From Chrysomallon squamiferum (lineage: Eukaryota > Mollusca > Gastropoda > Neomphalida > Peltospiridae), in contig CM022670.1 in NCBI GenBank assembly GCA_012295275.1, forward strand, positions 7,631,712 through 7,693,711: a stretch of DNA of 62,000 nt. Direction: 5' to 3'. A model generated the notes under the pieces. The model saw only the letters and a list, made by a program, of their open reading frames with translations. It was not told the origin of the DNA and did not search any database. A program made the position numbers and the translations under genes. This document shows, one piece after another, positions 1 through 12,059 of this stretch; within the stretch, counting starts at the first letter, position 1, and each line of letters starts with the position of its first letter.

Positions 1-1068
1 GGAAGGTGAGTAGTAGTAAAAGTGGTAGAAGCAGCAGTAGTCATTATTATTTAAGTAATACTTTTATTTGAGGATTTGGTGTAATTATCGATTTAATAGT
101 AACAAAAGAAAAAATTTCGAATTAATCCTATATATGCACCTATTGTCTCTTACATTACAAAATATTAGTTAAAAAACAAAACGTGGGAATCACACTTCAA
201 TTAACTCCACACCAAACGAATTAAATAATTTTAATACCTAAAACATCCTAAATAAAAATAACAGCAAATCAAATCCCTAAACCTTTTCTGAATAAAAAAA
301 ATGTATATATATATCGTAAAACCAAATTCCTAAAACTTTCCTAACAACAGAAAATCACGCACGTTATTGAAAAGAACCACTTAACATGAAGGAGTATAAA
401 ATTTAGAAATGTTCATCATTCCCACAGGAATTCTTAATTTGTGGCTTTTCTCGTAATGGTGATAAACGTCGCAACTCCTAAGTTTAGCTTGGACAACAAA
501 AACGTTACTTCAGCGCTTTACATTCAGGGATCTCTTGACGTATATGAGCAACACTGTTAGTTTTTCAACCGATAATCAGTAAAACAAACACGACTTTTGA
601 TCTGCCCTGATTGGAAAGCACTTAGCTAACGCAATTTTTGCAAACCACTGCGAAGATACCCGCACTCTTCAAAGCTGTTTTGAATTCTGCTTGTGTTAAA
701 GATACATTTCGCGTGTCAACATTGGCCGGCTAATCACTTCTCCTAGCCAGCGGCAGCGGTATTTTCAAACTGATATGCTCGTCCGTTTACGAGATGTTTC
801 ATTAGATTCTGTAACACGAGATGCAGCGGTTTGTGTGTTTGCGGAGTTTCTCTTTCTCACTGGATTTGTTGGCGATGTTTAGAAATAGTTTACTTTATTC
901 TCTGGAAAAAAAAAAAATTTAATCTTGTGATCTTCTGTTGATGAATCGTTTGTACGCATTAATTAGTTTTTTTTTTTTTTTTTCTTTCTTTCTTTTTTTT
1001 ATCTTGGTTACATTATTGTATAACTATACTTTTCACTTTCTGCTTTCTGTTTCTTCATCCTTTTTTCT

Positions 1069-1094
1069 TATTCTTCTTCTTCTTCTTCTTCTTC

Positions 1095-1160
<66 letters not shown>
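1069..1160. repeat. Compound TTC/TTA/CTA trinucleotide microsatellite
   Basis: Three consecutive trinucleotide tracts: TTC units, then TTA units, then CTA units, with clean transitions between them. The step from one unit to the next by single-base change is typical of an evolving microsatellite. Confidence 0.9.
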
Positions 1161-1878
1161 ATATGGGAGAGATGACAATAAATGTTGTGGCATTATTTTA
1201 GTAACATAGTAATACAATTAATAGATGTACTAATTGTAATGGCACCAGCAGTAGTAGAGAAAGAATAAGAAAAAGTTGTTGTTGTTATATTTATAAACAA
1301 TTAAGATATCAACATTTGTGTTGTTGGTGTTTATGGAACTTCAGTCATTGTATTGACAAAATAAAAAATAAAAAATTAATAAATTAATAAAACAAAATAC
1401 CGTTGATTCGTAATGTTTAATGAAATCTAGCTCATATCCATTCTTTCTAGATAGTTCAAAATATAGAGCGAAATAAATATCTGGATGATAGTCAAACAAT
1501 TATATCGATATATAATAAACATACACTTAGATGATACGTAAAATACCTATGTCATATAAAGGTACCTATCCCGCGATTGTGTATATAATTTGACTGCGTA
1601 CTAGATCCAGCCATGACGTATTTGGAGTGTCCTATATAGGTTACAGTTTTTCCCCTATGTCTGTCATTATTTTATGACCAGAATCAGGTGTATGGCTTAT
1701 CATATTGTGGGTGTATATGTAGTTCATAACAGTAGTTAATAAACACGTCGTTTTTTGACATTCGCTGATTTATTACGAGACTGCGCTATCTTTTGATCTT
1801 CCTGAATAACACACAGCATGTCGATTTTCTAGGACATATCTAGAAAGTTAGTCATTAATGATGTGATTTGTGACAGCT

Positions 1879-1909
<31 letters not shown>

Positions 1910-1910
1910 C
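1879..1910. repeat. GAT microsatellite
   Basis: About ten uninterrupted GAT units. Confidence 0.9.
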
Positions 1911-2109
1911 AAATGACGTCGATAACTTTCCTGAAAAAAAACGAATGTCATTAATGATGATATTATGATGATAATGGTGGTTTATGGCAATGACAGTAAT
2001 AATAATGACGTAACATTCTGTGTTACTTACATTTCTTTAATATATTTCATAAGCCAGTCATAAACGATTATGATTTCGATAATAGTAATTATGAGGAAAA
2101 AGTGATGAA

Positions 2110-2164
<55 letters not shown>

Positions 2165-2187
2165 GATAAATAAATAAATAAATAAAT
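2110..2187. repeat. AAT then AAAT microsatellite
   Basis: About 18 AAT units pass directly into AAAT units through the sequence GATAAATA. Confidence 0.9.
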
Positions 2188-3540
2188 ACAACTTTCAGAA
2201 CAAAGATACGAACTCGCTATGTATCGTTCCAAAATCCCAGAATACTTTGGTTTCTGAGCAACTTTAGAGGCATTTTTATTACATCAGTTTTTTCATTAGT
2301 TTCAGCCTTTTAAAAATCTCCCACATAATCCACTAATCATAGTCAGGTTTATACAGACATTTATTTAAGTACAAGAAATCTGCATTACTTATATAAGTAA
2401 TTTCAGTGGCGGATTCAGATCTGAGAAAAAGGGAAGTCATCATTTTTTTTTTTTTATCTAAGACGAAATGTATTCATCATTTTTGTTTCTAAAACCTTTA
2501 AGACGAAATGATGTCAGTTTTGAAAAACCAAAATGCATTAAATTTTAGACAAAACATCGGGAGTGGATCGTAAGCCAGGATAGTCCCTTCTTCTGAACTC
2601 GCCCATAGACGTAACGCACCTTACATCATGTGATGTAATATTAAATTCTTTTACGCAAGTTACGTCTTTGTGAATCAGAAAAAAAAAGATCACGAAGGAT
2701 CAAGCGACAGATAAAACTGACATGAATACAGTCTAGATATAATTAAGTTTCATACTGTGTCGTGGGATTAAGCTGTGATGTTCATAAAACCAGGGATCAT
2801 GTCTTTAAAACTGGAAGATTTGTGTTTAAAATGGGCTTAGTAAAGTGCTCTTTGTCATTAATCCTGGCAACCAGATGGAGCGGTAGTCTAGCAGTATCTG
2901 AAATGAATTTTCTGTGGTAAAGATAAGAAATATAAATGTGTGATACGTTTGACATTAATGTCATAATTATTGTAACGGTTATGTAAATGTTTAACAGATA
3001 TGTGATACTCATGTAACTTAGTGAAACAATGAAAAATATATTTACCTACCCACACACATACACATATATATATACACGGGTTACTGTGAAGCTGAAGTTA
3101 TATTGGATAGGTAATGGAAATATAAATAAAATGTAAATGTAAAAGTGATGTAATTCAGATAAGGAAAAGATAATTTTTATGAAATGAGGAAATATTAAAA
3201 TAACAAAATAAGTGGTGAAAGTATAATTCAGAAAGTTGGTATGATTACAATTAAAGTTAAACAAACATTATTCATTTATACATATTCATTAGTTCGTTCA
3301 TTATTTCGTTCATTAATTCGTTCTTTTTAAATAAATAAAAAATAAACGTTAAAAATTCACAAAAAAAAAAAAATAATAATAATAATAAATAACTGTAATG
3401 ACAGTTAATTATCAAGTTACTGCAATTTATACAAATTAGCATTGATTTCTAAAACATTAAAATGGTTTTGACTTTCTAAATTATTATTCACATTTTTCAT
3501 TTCAGAGTTAAATGTTTGGTGTATTTTAATTACCACTGAT

Positions 3541-3695
3541 TGAAAAATATTTCAGATTTTCTTTACGACAGAAAACTTTATTTTGCCCTTCTTAACCATA
3601 GCTCGTTGTTTTCGGTTTCAGATTTTCTTTGTCGCTGAAGAATTGTGAACAAATTAAAAACGACGTGAAGACAGCTTAATTAGACGACTTGCAAT
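3541..3695 (+). promoter_or_regulatory. Protocadherin 5' leader with candidate splice acceptors
   Basis: Just upstream of the protocadherin ATG there are two pyrimidine-led AG sites, at 3,554-3,555 and 3,620-3,621. Both lie within the same words, TTTCAGATTTTCTTT. This suggests that the large coding exon may begin with a short stretch of 5' UTR joined to an upstream noncoding exon. No upstream exon was identified. The nearby ATG at 3,696 is followed at once by a good signal peptide, which supports it as the start. Confidence 0.4.
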
Positions 3696-6405
3696 ATGAT
3701 CTCTTTACCATCAACATTCCTCGCCCTACTACTCTGTCTTCTTTACGTCGACGCCATCAAACTGACTTACTACATCAAAGAAGAGGAACCCAACGCCACC
3801 CTCATCGGCAACATCGCCAACGATTCCAATCTACGAGACTTTGTGAGCGATGAGGAATTCACGCGAATACAATACAGCTTTCTGACACAGGGAAACCCGT
3901 TCGCGCAGTTATTTACAGTGAGAAACGACACGGCCGACCTTCTGGTTGCCAGAAGAATTGACAGAGAAGTCTTGTGTAGCTTTCTAGACACCTGTTTGCT
4001 ATCTTTGGAATGCGTGGCCAAATCGAATATAGGATCTTTTTTCCTGAAAATCCAGTTGGAAATAATTGTCATCGATGTGAACGATAACAGTCCGCAGTTC
4101 GTTGGCAATTCGGCTAAACTGGATATTTCTGAAGGAACTCCTGTAGGTGAAGAATTTTCTCTTCCCAGTGCCGTGGATAAGGATGCCGAGGTGAATTATT
4201 CTGTACAGAGCTATCAGCTCATCTCGCAGGATTCCGGAAATAATCCGTTCATACTGAAAACAAGCATTGGCAAAGATAATAAGGTTGCCGTGGCACTCCA
4301 GCTGAAATATCCTTTAGATCGAGAAGAAGTGGACACGTACAATTTTACACTATTAGCAAAAGACGGTGGGCAGCCGCCCAAGAATGGAACTCTATCTCTG
4401 ACCATCAAGGTAACAGATTTGAATGATAATTACCCAGAGTTTGAACACAGTTCTTATGCAGTAAACATCTCGGAGAACATTAGCGCTGCCTCGATCATCG
4501 TGCATATTTCTGCAACCGATAAAGACGCGGGTCAGAATGGAATCGTGTCGTATCATTTTGCAGCTCGACAACCTGCGAACGTTCTGAAATTCTTTGAATT
4601 AAACCCAAACACAGGTAATCTACACATCAGCCAGTCATTGGAACACGAGGCGGGTAAACGTATGTCGCTGCAGGTAGAAGCCAGAGATCATGGCAGACCA
4701 TCTAAGACAGCCGTTACTGAAGTGGAAGTGTCTGTGTTCGACACTCACAACGACCCTCCGGAAATCCACATCAATGTTTTCTCTTCCAGCGGTATGGCAG
4801 AGATCTCAGAGTTTTCAGAAATTGGGACGAGTGGTCGCCCACATTGCTGTAGAGGATCCAGACACGGGGATCAACGGCATAGTGCAGTGCTCAGTGACAG
4901 CTGAACATTTCCAACTGAGAGGTCTGGACGTTGATGAATACAAGGTAATCCTGGTCAAACTGGTGGACAGAGAGTCAGCAGAAATACACAATGTAACTGT
5001 CACATGTCGCGACAAAGGAAACCCACCAATTCAAGTGTCTGAAAGCTTCATTGTGAAAGTTATAGATGAAAATGACAATCCACCAGTTTTTGTACAGAGC
5101 ACTTACCATGCTTCCATTGAAGAGAACAAACCCAAAGGTTTTATCATCACTAAAGTTAAAGCTACTGATGCAGATAGAGGCGACAATGGGAAGATTTCAT
5201 ACAGACTGATGGAAAATGCTGGTTTTCAGTTTACCATAGACAATGAGGGAGTACTAAGGACAAACGTGTCATTCGATCGAGAGAAACATTCACAGGTTGT
5301 GGCTAAGGTTTTGGCCGTTGATCACGGATCTACGAAACTTACTGCTTCTGCCAATGTTATAATCTCCATCAAAGATGTCAACGATAATGCTCCAGTGTTT
5401 AGTGAAAACGTCTTCTACTTCAACGTGCCTGAAGAATCACCTCTGGGGACTTCAGTCGGTCACCTGAACGCTTCTGACAGTGACGAGAACGAAAATGGGA
5501 TCATCATGTTCCAGAGAGATCCGTTCACCGATCCAAAGATGCCTTTCGTCGTGTATGCAGATGGCGCTGTTAAAACGGGAGATAAGCTAGACCGAGAGTT
5601 TCAGAACCGTTACGAGTTCAGAGTGGAAGTTACAGATCTTGGAAAGCCTCCGCTGATGTCAACAGCCCGTGTAATTGTCACGATAGACGACGCCAATGAC
5701 CACGACCCTTTCATTGTGTTTCCTAACTCATCCAACGACACCATCCCAATTCCGCACACTCTGGCAGTAAACACGGCATTCACTGAAATTGTTGCCTACG
5801 ACTTGGACGACGGCGTAAATCAGAAACTTTCTTTTCAGATCGAAGGTGGAAATGGAAGTAAGCTGTTCAGAATCGGATCAACAAGCGGTATTGTGTTCGT
5901 CGACACTCAGTTCAAAGACTCTGATGTTGGGATTTACAACCTGGTGGTTGCAGCACGAGACCACGGCACGCCGCAGAGGGCGACTCACGTGGAACTTTTC
6001 ATCGACGTCTTCTACGGAAATGCTACAGCGACTCCCACGGCATGGCATCAGTCAGTGAACATCATCACGGCTTTTGTGTTGGTTGGTGTCACCGTCCTAC
6101 TCGGCGTAGCGGTGATTTCTGCCATCTGTCTCATGCGTCGTATTGATCGTCGCCGACGGAATTACAGTGCCAAAACAGAGGAGCAGAAAGTCATAGCTAA
6201 CATGAAGTTGTACGAAAGCAATACAGTGTCGCTGTCTAAGAGTTCCTCGGATCGAATCTCGGAAACCGACAGCGAAAAGAAAAAGAAAGAAGTGAGTTTT
6301 TCTTTGGATGAAGACAACAATATTTCACTCTCTTCGTCCGGATTTGAGAGGGGGACGGAAACGACAGACAGCCTGTTTACAATACAAGAGGATCCGTCTC
6401 ACGAG
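3696..6405 (+). CDS. Protocadherin exon 1 (signal peptide, EC1-EC7, membrane segment)
   Basis: A single 2.7-kb exon encodes the whole ectodomain and the membrane span, the usual layout for protocadherins. It opens at the ATG at 3,696 and reads to the frameshift at 4,824-4,826, then continues one frame over to a splice donor. I place the donor at 6,405/6,406 (GAG then GTTGGT), phase 0. A stronger consensus donor (GAA then GTGAGT) at 6,291/6,292 is also phase 0 and would shorten the tail by 38 residues. If neither donor is used, the frame stops at 6,421. Confidence 0.88.
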
Positions 6406-6978
6406 GTTGGTGCAGTTCATTGAAATATAATTATGAAGTAAAAATGAGTGCAAAATTTTAATATTAATCAGAGAACAAATTAAAGAAAAAGGCTGTAGAA
6501 GGATTGTAAAGAAAAGCGAAAAAAAAAAAAAAGAGAGAGAAAGATTGATTGTCATAATAATGAATGATAAACAAAAACAACAACAAACAAACAAACAAAC
6601 AAACAAACAAACAAACAAACAAATAAATAAATAAATAAATAAATAAAATGTTCATTCGTTTATTTATTGTTCATTGCAGCCATCTGATAAATCGAGACAA
6701 AGGATCAATGGAAACCCTTTCACGTCTTTTCACGTTCACCCTTCCAAAGAATTTGTTACCAATTTCCGCGTCAACGACGACAGCGGAAGTGACCTCTCAG
6801 GTGACGTTAGTGTCAGCGATAGCGGCAAAGGTGGCAGCGACGTCGAAATACAGAGTCATGGCGGCTCATCTAATGTGATTGAAAATTCTGGTGAGTGCAT
6901 TTATAATTATTTTGTTTTATTTATAATTGATTCCTGTAATATGTAAAAGAAGAAGAAAAAATCAGAGAGAAAGAGATG

Positions 6979-7074
<96 letters not shown>

Positions 7075-7723
7075 AAAATACAACATTTATGTGCATTTTT
7101 ATTAATAAAATACAGTACAATTCTAAATTTCCAAACTTTCCTCTGTTAATTTTAGTCGTGTAAGTATGCAGTGAGAAATGTAAATGTTTAACATTACAAT
7201 ATTTGTAATTTCAGATTCCTGTCCCGCGGTTCCTCCAAGATATCACCAGCCAGTTTATCAACACAGTAAAAGTTCTCCAGTTAGTTTTTCCACTTTCTAC
7301 GGCGGAGCCAACACTCCAAGTCCTGTGAACTGTGACCCTAAACAAAGACCTTCACAGTGCCACAGTTCTGACCCTTCTAAAACAGCAGGGCCCAGTTACA
7401 GCGTGCTACAACAAAACTACCTGAATGCACAAAGACAGAATTCGAACTATCGTCCCCACCCCCGGGACAACTCTTACCAGGGTCGGGATGTTAACGGTAC
7501 TTATGTTAAACTGAAATCAAATCCAACGGAGAGTGAATATATGGTCATGGCTGTTCCTCGCGTCCGTGGCAACAGTTACCATGACGACACGACGAGTGAA
7601 ATGACGTCGGCGTGGGATGATGCCACGACGACGACGTCCGGTAGTTACACTGTCGATGCAGACGAACTATGTAACGAAATAGATAAACTGTTTTTCACTC
7701 AGAGTCAAGATGTGATCGTTTGA
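3696..7723 (+). CDS. Protocadherin, seven cadherin repeats, frameshifted in exon 1
   Basis: Homophilic cell-adhesion receptor of the plasma membrane, of the expanded cephalopod protocadherin type. Coding exons are 3,696-6,405, 6,680-6,890 and 7,215-7,723 (phase 0, then phase 1 introns), giving about 1,142 aa if the frameshift is ignored. A signal peptide covers residues 1-20. EC1 (about 21-135) carries the protocadherin Cys-X5-Cys loop (CSFLDTC). EC2-EC7 begin near residues 136, 249, 357, 465, 568 and 676, with DRE, DxD and DxNDNxP calcium motifs. The EC3-EC4 linker is an atypical DTHNDPP and the EC6-EC7 linker DANDHDP. One membrane segment lies near 787-812, followed by MRRIDRRRR as stop-transfer. 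The cytoplasmic tail is Ser-rich and ends in an acidic-aromatic motif (DELCNEIDKLFF) that I associate with cephalopod protocadherins. One extra G in 4,824-4,826 breaks the frame in EC4. Every other part is intact, so a sequencing or assembly error and a recent loss are both possible. The family call is firm; the exact orthologue is not. Confidence 0.95.
4824..4826 (+). other. Frameshift in GGG run of protocadherin EC4
   Basis: Upstream of this run the cadherin sequence reads in one frame (ending SEFSEI). Downstream it reads in the next frame (starting VVAHIAVEDPD, a classic EC start). Reading two Gs here instead of three joins the two halves without loss of any expected residue. As given, translation would leave the cadherin frame here and stop near 4,904, after 402 aa, with no membrane anchor. 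Confidence 0.9.
6406..6679 (+). repeat. Protocadherin intron 1 with AAAC/AAAT microsatellite
   Basis: A short intron ending in TTCATTGCAG at 6,679. It contains an A-rich stretch at 6,520-6,532 and an AAAC tract that passes into AAAT at about 6,585-6,648. No coding signal. Confidence 0.8.
6680..6890 (+). CDS. Protocadherin exon 2 (cytoplasmic)
   Basis: The exon starts after TTGCAG in phase 0 and ends before GTGAGT in phase 1. It encodes about 70 residues that begin PSDKSRQR. The sequence is rich in Ser, Asp and Gly, with SDSGKGGSD, which resembles the short acidic DSGxGxSD stretches in protocadherin tails. GC content and codon use match exon 1 rather than the flanking AT-rich DNA. Confidence 0.88.
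6891..7214 (+). repeat. Protocadherin intron 2 with long GA microsatellite
   Basis: The donor GTGAGT is at 6,891 and the acceptor TTTCAG ends at 7,214. An almost pure GA tract of about 90 bp fills 6,980-7,071 on the sense strand. Confidence 0.9.
7215..7723 (+). CDS. Protocadherin exon 3 (terminal cytoplasmic exon)
   Basis: The split codon G/AT across the intron gives Asp and keeps the frame. The exon encodes about 169 residues rich in Ser, Pro, Tyr and Asn. The end contains NGTYVKLKSNPTESEYMVM, a Thr-rich run, GSYTVDADEL and the final EIDKLFF block. The stop TGA is at 7,721-7,723. The Tyr-containing motifs are plausible phosphorylation or adaptor sites, but that is inference. Confidence 0.9.
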
Positions 7724-8941
7724 TTCCTTCCAAGTGATTATTATTTCTGCCATGAACAGATCTTCTAAAAACCGTCTTAAACCAAGCAGTCCCTGGCGTT
7801 TATTTTGGTTGAAAACAAAATGTGATATTTCTGCAGAAGCCAGTGCGTTATCAGGTTTGTGGGATAAGGAATGAAAGAATGTACGCACGAAACCTCACTG
7901 TTACCAAGACGTCTCTAATGGCTGTTAACCATTTCCCTAGACAATTCATTGTGGTTCATTTGTTTCAGCGGCAGATTGCGTGTAAACAAGACCACCTAGA
8001 AATATCATCTTGTTATCGACAATAGAAAACAAATGCCATCAGAAACGCAGAGAACAATGTTTACAAAGTTGGAAGTGCGGAGGAACGACAGCTGTGTTTT
8101 GTGATTACAACAATTTCTTGGTGCTTTGACAAGTGCCCAATTAATTCTCACTTTGGTGCTATGTTATTTGATTAACTTTTGTTAGTGTTATTTATGTTTA
8201 TTAATGTATATTAATTATAGTCTTACCTTTTTTAAGGTATTCATGCCAAAACCAATACAATATCAGTATTTATTATAAAATTTCGCAAATATGACATTGG
8301 TATTTTTCAATATTTGTTATTAATCTTGTTCAAAAAAAGGAATGTCCATTTCTTTAATTTAGTATTGACATAGGAATGCTATGTGTGAACAGGGTATTAA
8401 ATTTAAATTCACTGAAGTTCGTAAGTTCGCATCCCAAATGGTAATAATATAACTTTATTGTCATGAACAAATTTGACATAATTATATGAAGGACAATGCA
8501 AGGAAATTAAAACCTAGAGTATCTTCAAACACAAACCCTTAATTCTACAAACATCACTGAATTAATGTTTTTGTTACTAAATACCTAAAATACTTAGATA
8601 TTTATTTGATATCATTATTTTTGATTAGCATTCCAAGAATGTAATACCTGAATATTTAACGGTATCGTTGAAATTGAACGAACTGGTTTGATACGAAACT
8701 AGTCAGTTTCTGGTACAGGTATTCCAGTCTCGCTAATTACCGGTGATTAAGTAATTAATCAATGTGATGTATTTGTTAGCGAACGGAACTGAAATATTAA
8801 TTGATACTTTTCGACCGTTGAAGCAAAATGAACCGTTATCACTGAAACCGACAGGTTTTGCATTCCACGTTAATTAGACATCAATTTCAGTCGATTATTA
8901 TTGGCATTCCTTCAGATTCTTCAAATATTACTACTGTTAGT

Positions 8942-8943
<2 letters not shown>
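7724..8943 (+). other. Protocadherin 3' flank
   Basis: Likely 3' UTR at the start, then AT-rich flank. No polyadenylation signal could be assigned with confidence: ATTAAA occurs near 8,396 and 8,505, but no supporting downstream element was recognised. No other gene seen. Confidence 0.4.
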
Positions 8944-9035
<92 letters not shown>

Positions 9036-9119
9036 TTGCAGTTATTGTTAATGCTATCATTATTATCATCACTATCATCATCATCATTTTGCGGCAGAAA
9101 TTAAATATTGTAAAAGAGT

Positions 9120-9158
<39 letters not shown>

Positions 9159-9252
9159 TATATTCATTTACTTACTTAAATATTTATTTAGTTAGTTTTA
9201 TTTATTTATATTTATATTTATTTTATTTTTTATTCATTTATTTATTATTTTG

Positions 9253-9298
<46 letters not shown>

Positions 9299-9300
9299 CA
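8944..9300. repeat. Cluster of TTA, CTA, TTTA and TA microsatellites
   Basis: TTA units pass into CTA units (8,944-9,035), followed by TTTA units (about 9,118-9,160, then degenerate to 9,250) and a TA tract (about 9,257-9,292). Confidence 0.9.
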
Positions 9301-9581
9301 CATGTTCTTTCATTCATTTTATTTCCTCATTTGCTACTATATAAAATATTTCTCTAGCCCGAAGCAATAAATAAATACATGACATGTTTATGAAGTATTA
9401 TGATTTCTTATGATTAACACATCAGAAGTGGGTTTTTTTAACATTAGAATTTTTTGTTTCTCTTATTTTTATAACACGATTATGTTCTGGTAATAATGAC
9501 TTGAAACATTTAATCTGACTGACTCATTTGTTCGTTACTTCTGAATACTTTCATATACTGATGTACCTATTTTAGGTAAGA

Positions 9582-9646
<65 letters not shown>

Positions 9647-10675
9647 AGATTTTAAATTGCTGTCTTCTAAACCAATGAATTTTATTTATTTTATTTTATT
9701 TTTTATTTTATGTTATTTTTGACAGTTTCAGATAAATATAAAATATGTACTTTTTTATTTCGTTAGTTTCGATATAAACAATTATTATAAATTTACATGA
9801 CGATAAATGTATCATTTATACAGATTATAATAATTTAATTTGTTACAATTATCATATAATGTTTTAATTTAAATAATTAATTTTGTGTAAATTCTGAAAA
9901 ATTAATTAATAGATCAACAAGATAATAATAATTATAATGTTGAAAATAATAATAATGATGACAATAATTATGGTAATGAAAACTATAAAATAATAAATAA
10001 ATAAATAAATAATAATATTTAAAAACCTTCTCGGTTTTATAGCCTAAGTAATTTTTGTTGCGGAACAAAAATATTTTTCTCAAAGTGTATTACATTCTGG
10101 TACATGTCATGCATCATTTATTTTGCACGTTATAAACTCGTTATATTCCCAAATAAATTTTGTTAATCTTGGATCTAAAGTTTTGGAATAGGAAACCAAT
10201 TTTTTTTTTTTTTTTTTTAACTGAAAACAGAAACGTTATGAATCATTTATTTTTTTGCAACAATATTTGTTTTCTCACTTTTAAACCTTTTTTTTTTTTT
10301 TTTTTTTTGATTGATGATAGTACCTTAAAGCTGCCTCGGTTTCACCGTTTCATTGTCACATGACTGATCTATTTCAATGTTTAGTTAATGACCCGTGAAA
10401 TAGACATCTGCATTACGACAAATCTGACAAGATGTTTATTTCATGCCATGCTTGGCGTACTTTCTCATCCTACGTTCAGATCAAAAGCGGAACCGCTAAA
10501 GAAAACTTGTACATGAATTATTATTGTAAAGAAAAAAAAAATTATCAGAAAATGTGAAGGGGATAAAATAAAACAAAAATGTTAGGAATGTCTGAAAGTT
10601 TAGGATAAAGAATTTTGTTTTAAAAAGAAAAATATATTTCTAATATTCTTGATATTATCATTATCATCATCATCA

Positions 10676-10716
<41 letters not shown>

Positions 10717-11390
10717 GTTTTCAGTAACAGGTTCTCAATCATTTATTTATTGTCATCATCATCATCATAATTATTATAATTTTTTCTCGTTATTATTATT
10801 AGAGCTTATTACAAACTTTTAACGAAAGACAAATATACGACTTTTAAGTGTGTATTTTTTCTCTTTCATATTTCTATGCAAAATGATTTATCAGATGAAA
10901 GCGAGCCAAAATAATTAAAATTGTGAATAAACCTCTCGTAGAATTCAAGTGTCTCACTCATAGTGTACATATTTTCAGTGAATGTGTATATGTGTAAATA
11001 TATATTTTTATACATATTTTGTATTGAAATAAATAATAATGATTATGAAAGCGCTTATCTTGTTTTTCCTTTATTACTTGTTAGTAGTTTCAGGATGAGG
11101 AATAAAGAAATTGTGTAAAAATTATTTGTTTTCATTAAAGTACCGATAAAACAGTCTCATAGATCAATTTAACTGTAAATAATATAAGCTGATTATCTTC
11201 TGATATATATATATATGTGTGTGTGTTTTATATATATATATTGCACAACGAACAAAACAGACACACACACATATATGTATTATAGGAAGCAACAATTACT
11301 TTTAAAAATAATAATAATGAAAAATAAAAATCGGAAAAACAACAACACGACAATAACAACAACAACAAGAACAGTAACAATAATAATCAC

Positions 11391-11446
<56 letters not shown>

Positions 11447-12023
11447 TAAAGAAAAATATTTTTATTTTCATTCAACAAAAGTTTTCAGTATTTCCCTCAA
11501 ATGTCATCAGAATCTGTTCGTGGTTATTTGACTTTTATATAACTATCATTAAGTAAAAAAAATCCACAGATATCTTCAAAACTCAAATAATATCTATTTC
11601 CCTGTCTCGCCTTGAAAATTCATTTCCTTAAGTCTTTGCCAATCTCTTGTTAAATTAATGAACGTATAATGTGAAATTTATAAACAGGAAAATCGTGGGA
11701 TGATTTCGCTGAGTGGTTCAGGGAAAAACGGTGTGTCACGCTGTTAATCAGCTACATTTACAGCCGTCCTCTCTGTTTTCTTCGTTGTGCAACAGCAATA
11801 GGAACTTACGCACGCCATCATTTCCCTTTCCTGAATATTTGTTCTACGCGCGTATCCTTTAAGTAATGCTGGATTTCCGTATACAGTTAGTAACTCGTGG
11901 AAACTCCCGAAGTTTGATGAGATCATGGAATTGTCGTAATTGTCACTAACCGGTGAATAATAATAGACGTGTTAGTGATTAAGCTAAATGTTGTATTTCA
12001 TGTGAAGACGCTATTTGGAGGGG

Positions 12024-12059
<36 letters not shown>

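Larger units (their letters stand above)
1..3540. other. Upstream flank, no gene recognised
   Basis: AT-rich sequence with simple repeats. No open frame here looks like a protein; the longest ones are translations of homopolymer and trinucleotide tracts. The part at about 540-850 has a more balanced base composition than its surroundings and could hold regulatory sequence of the protocadherin downstream. No promoter motif was identified with confidence. Confidence 0.5.

Noticed and set aside
4214-5015. Minus-strand open frames inside the protocadherin exon
   Set aside because: Shadows of the strong plus-strand cadherin frame.
8415-8435. AGTTCGCATCC resembling a tRNA B box (also near 19,330)
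   Set aside because: No A box at the right distance and no cloverleaf could be drawn.
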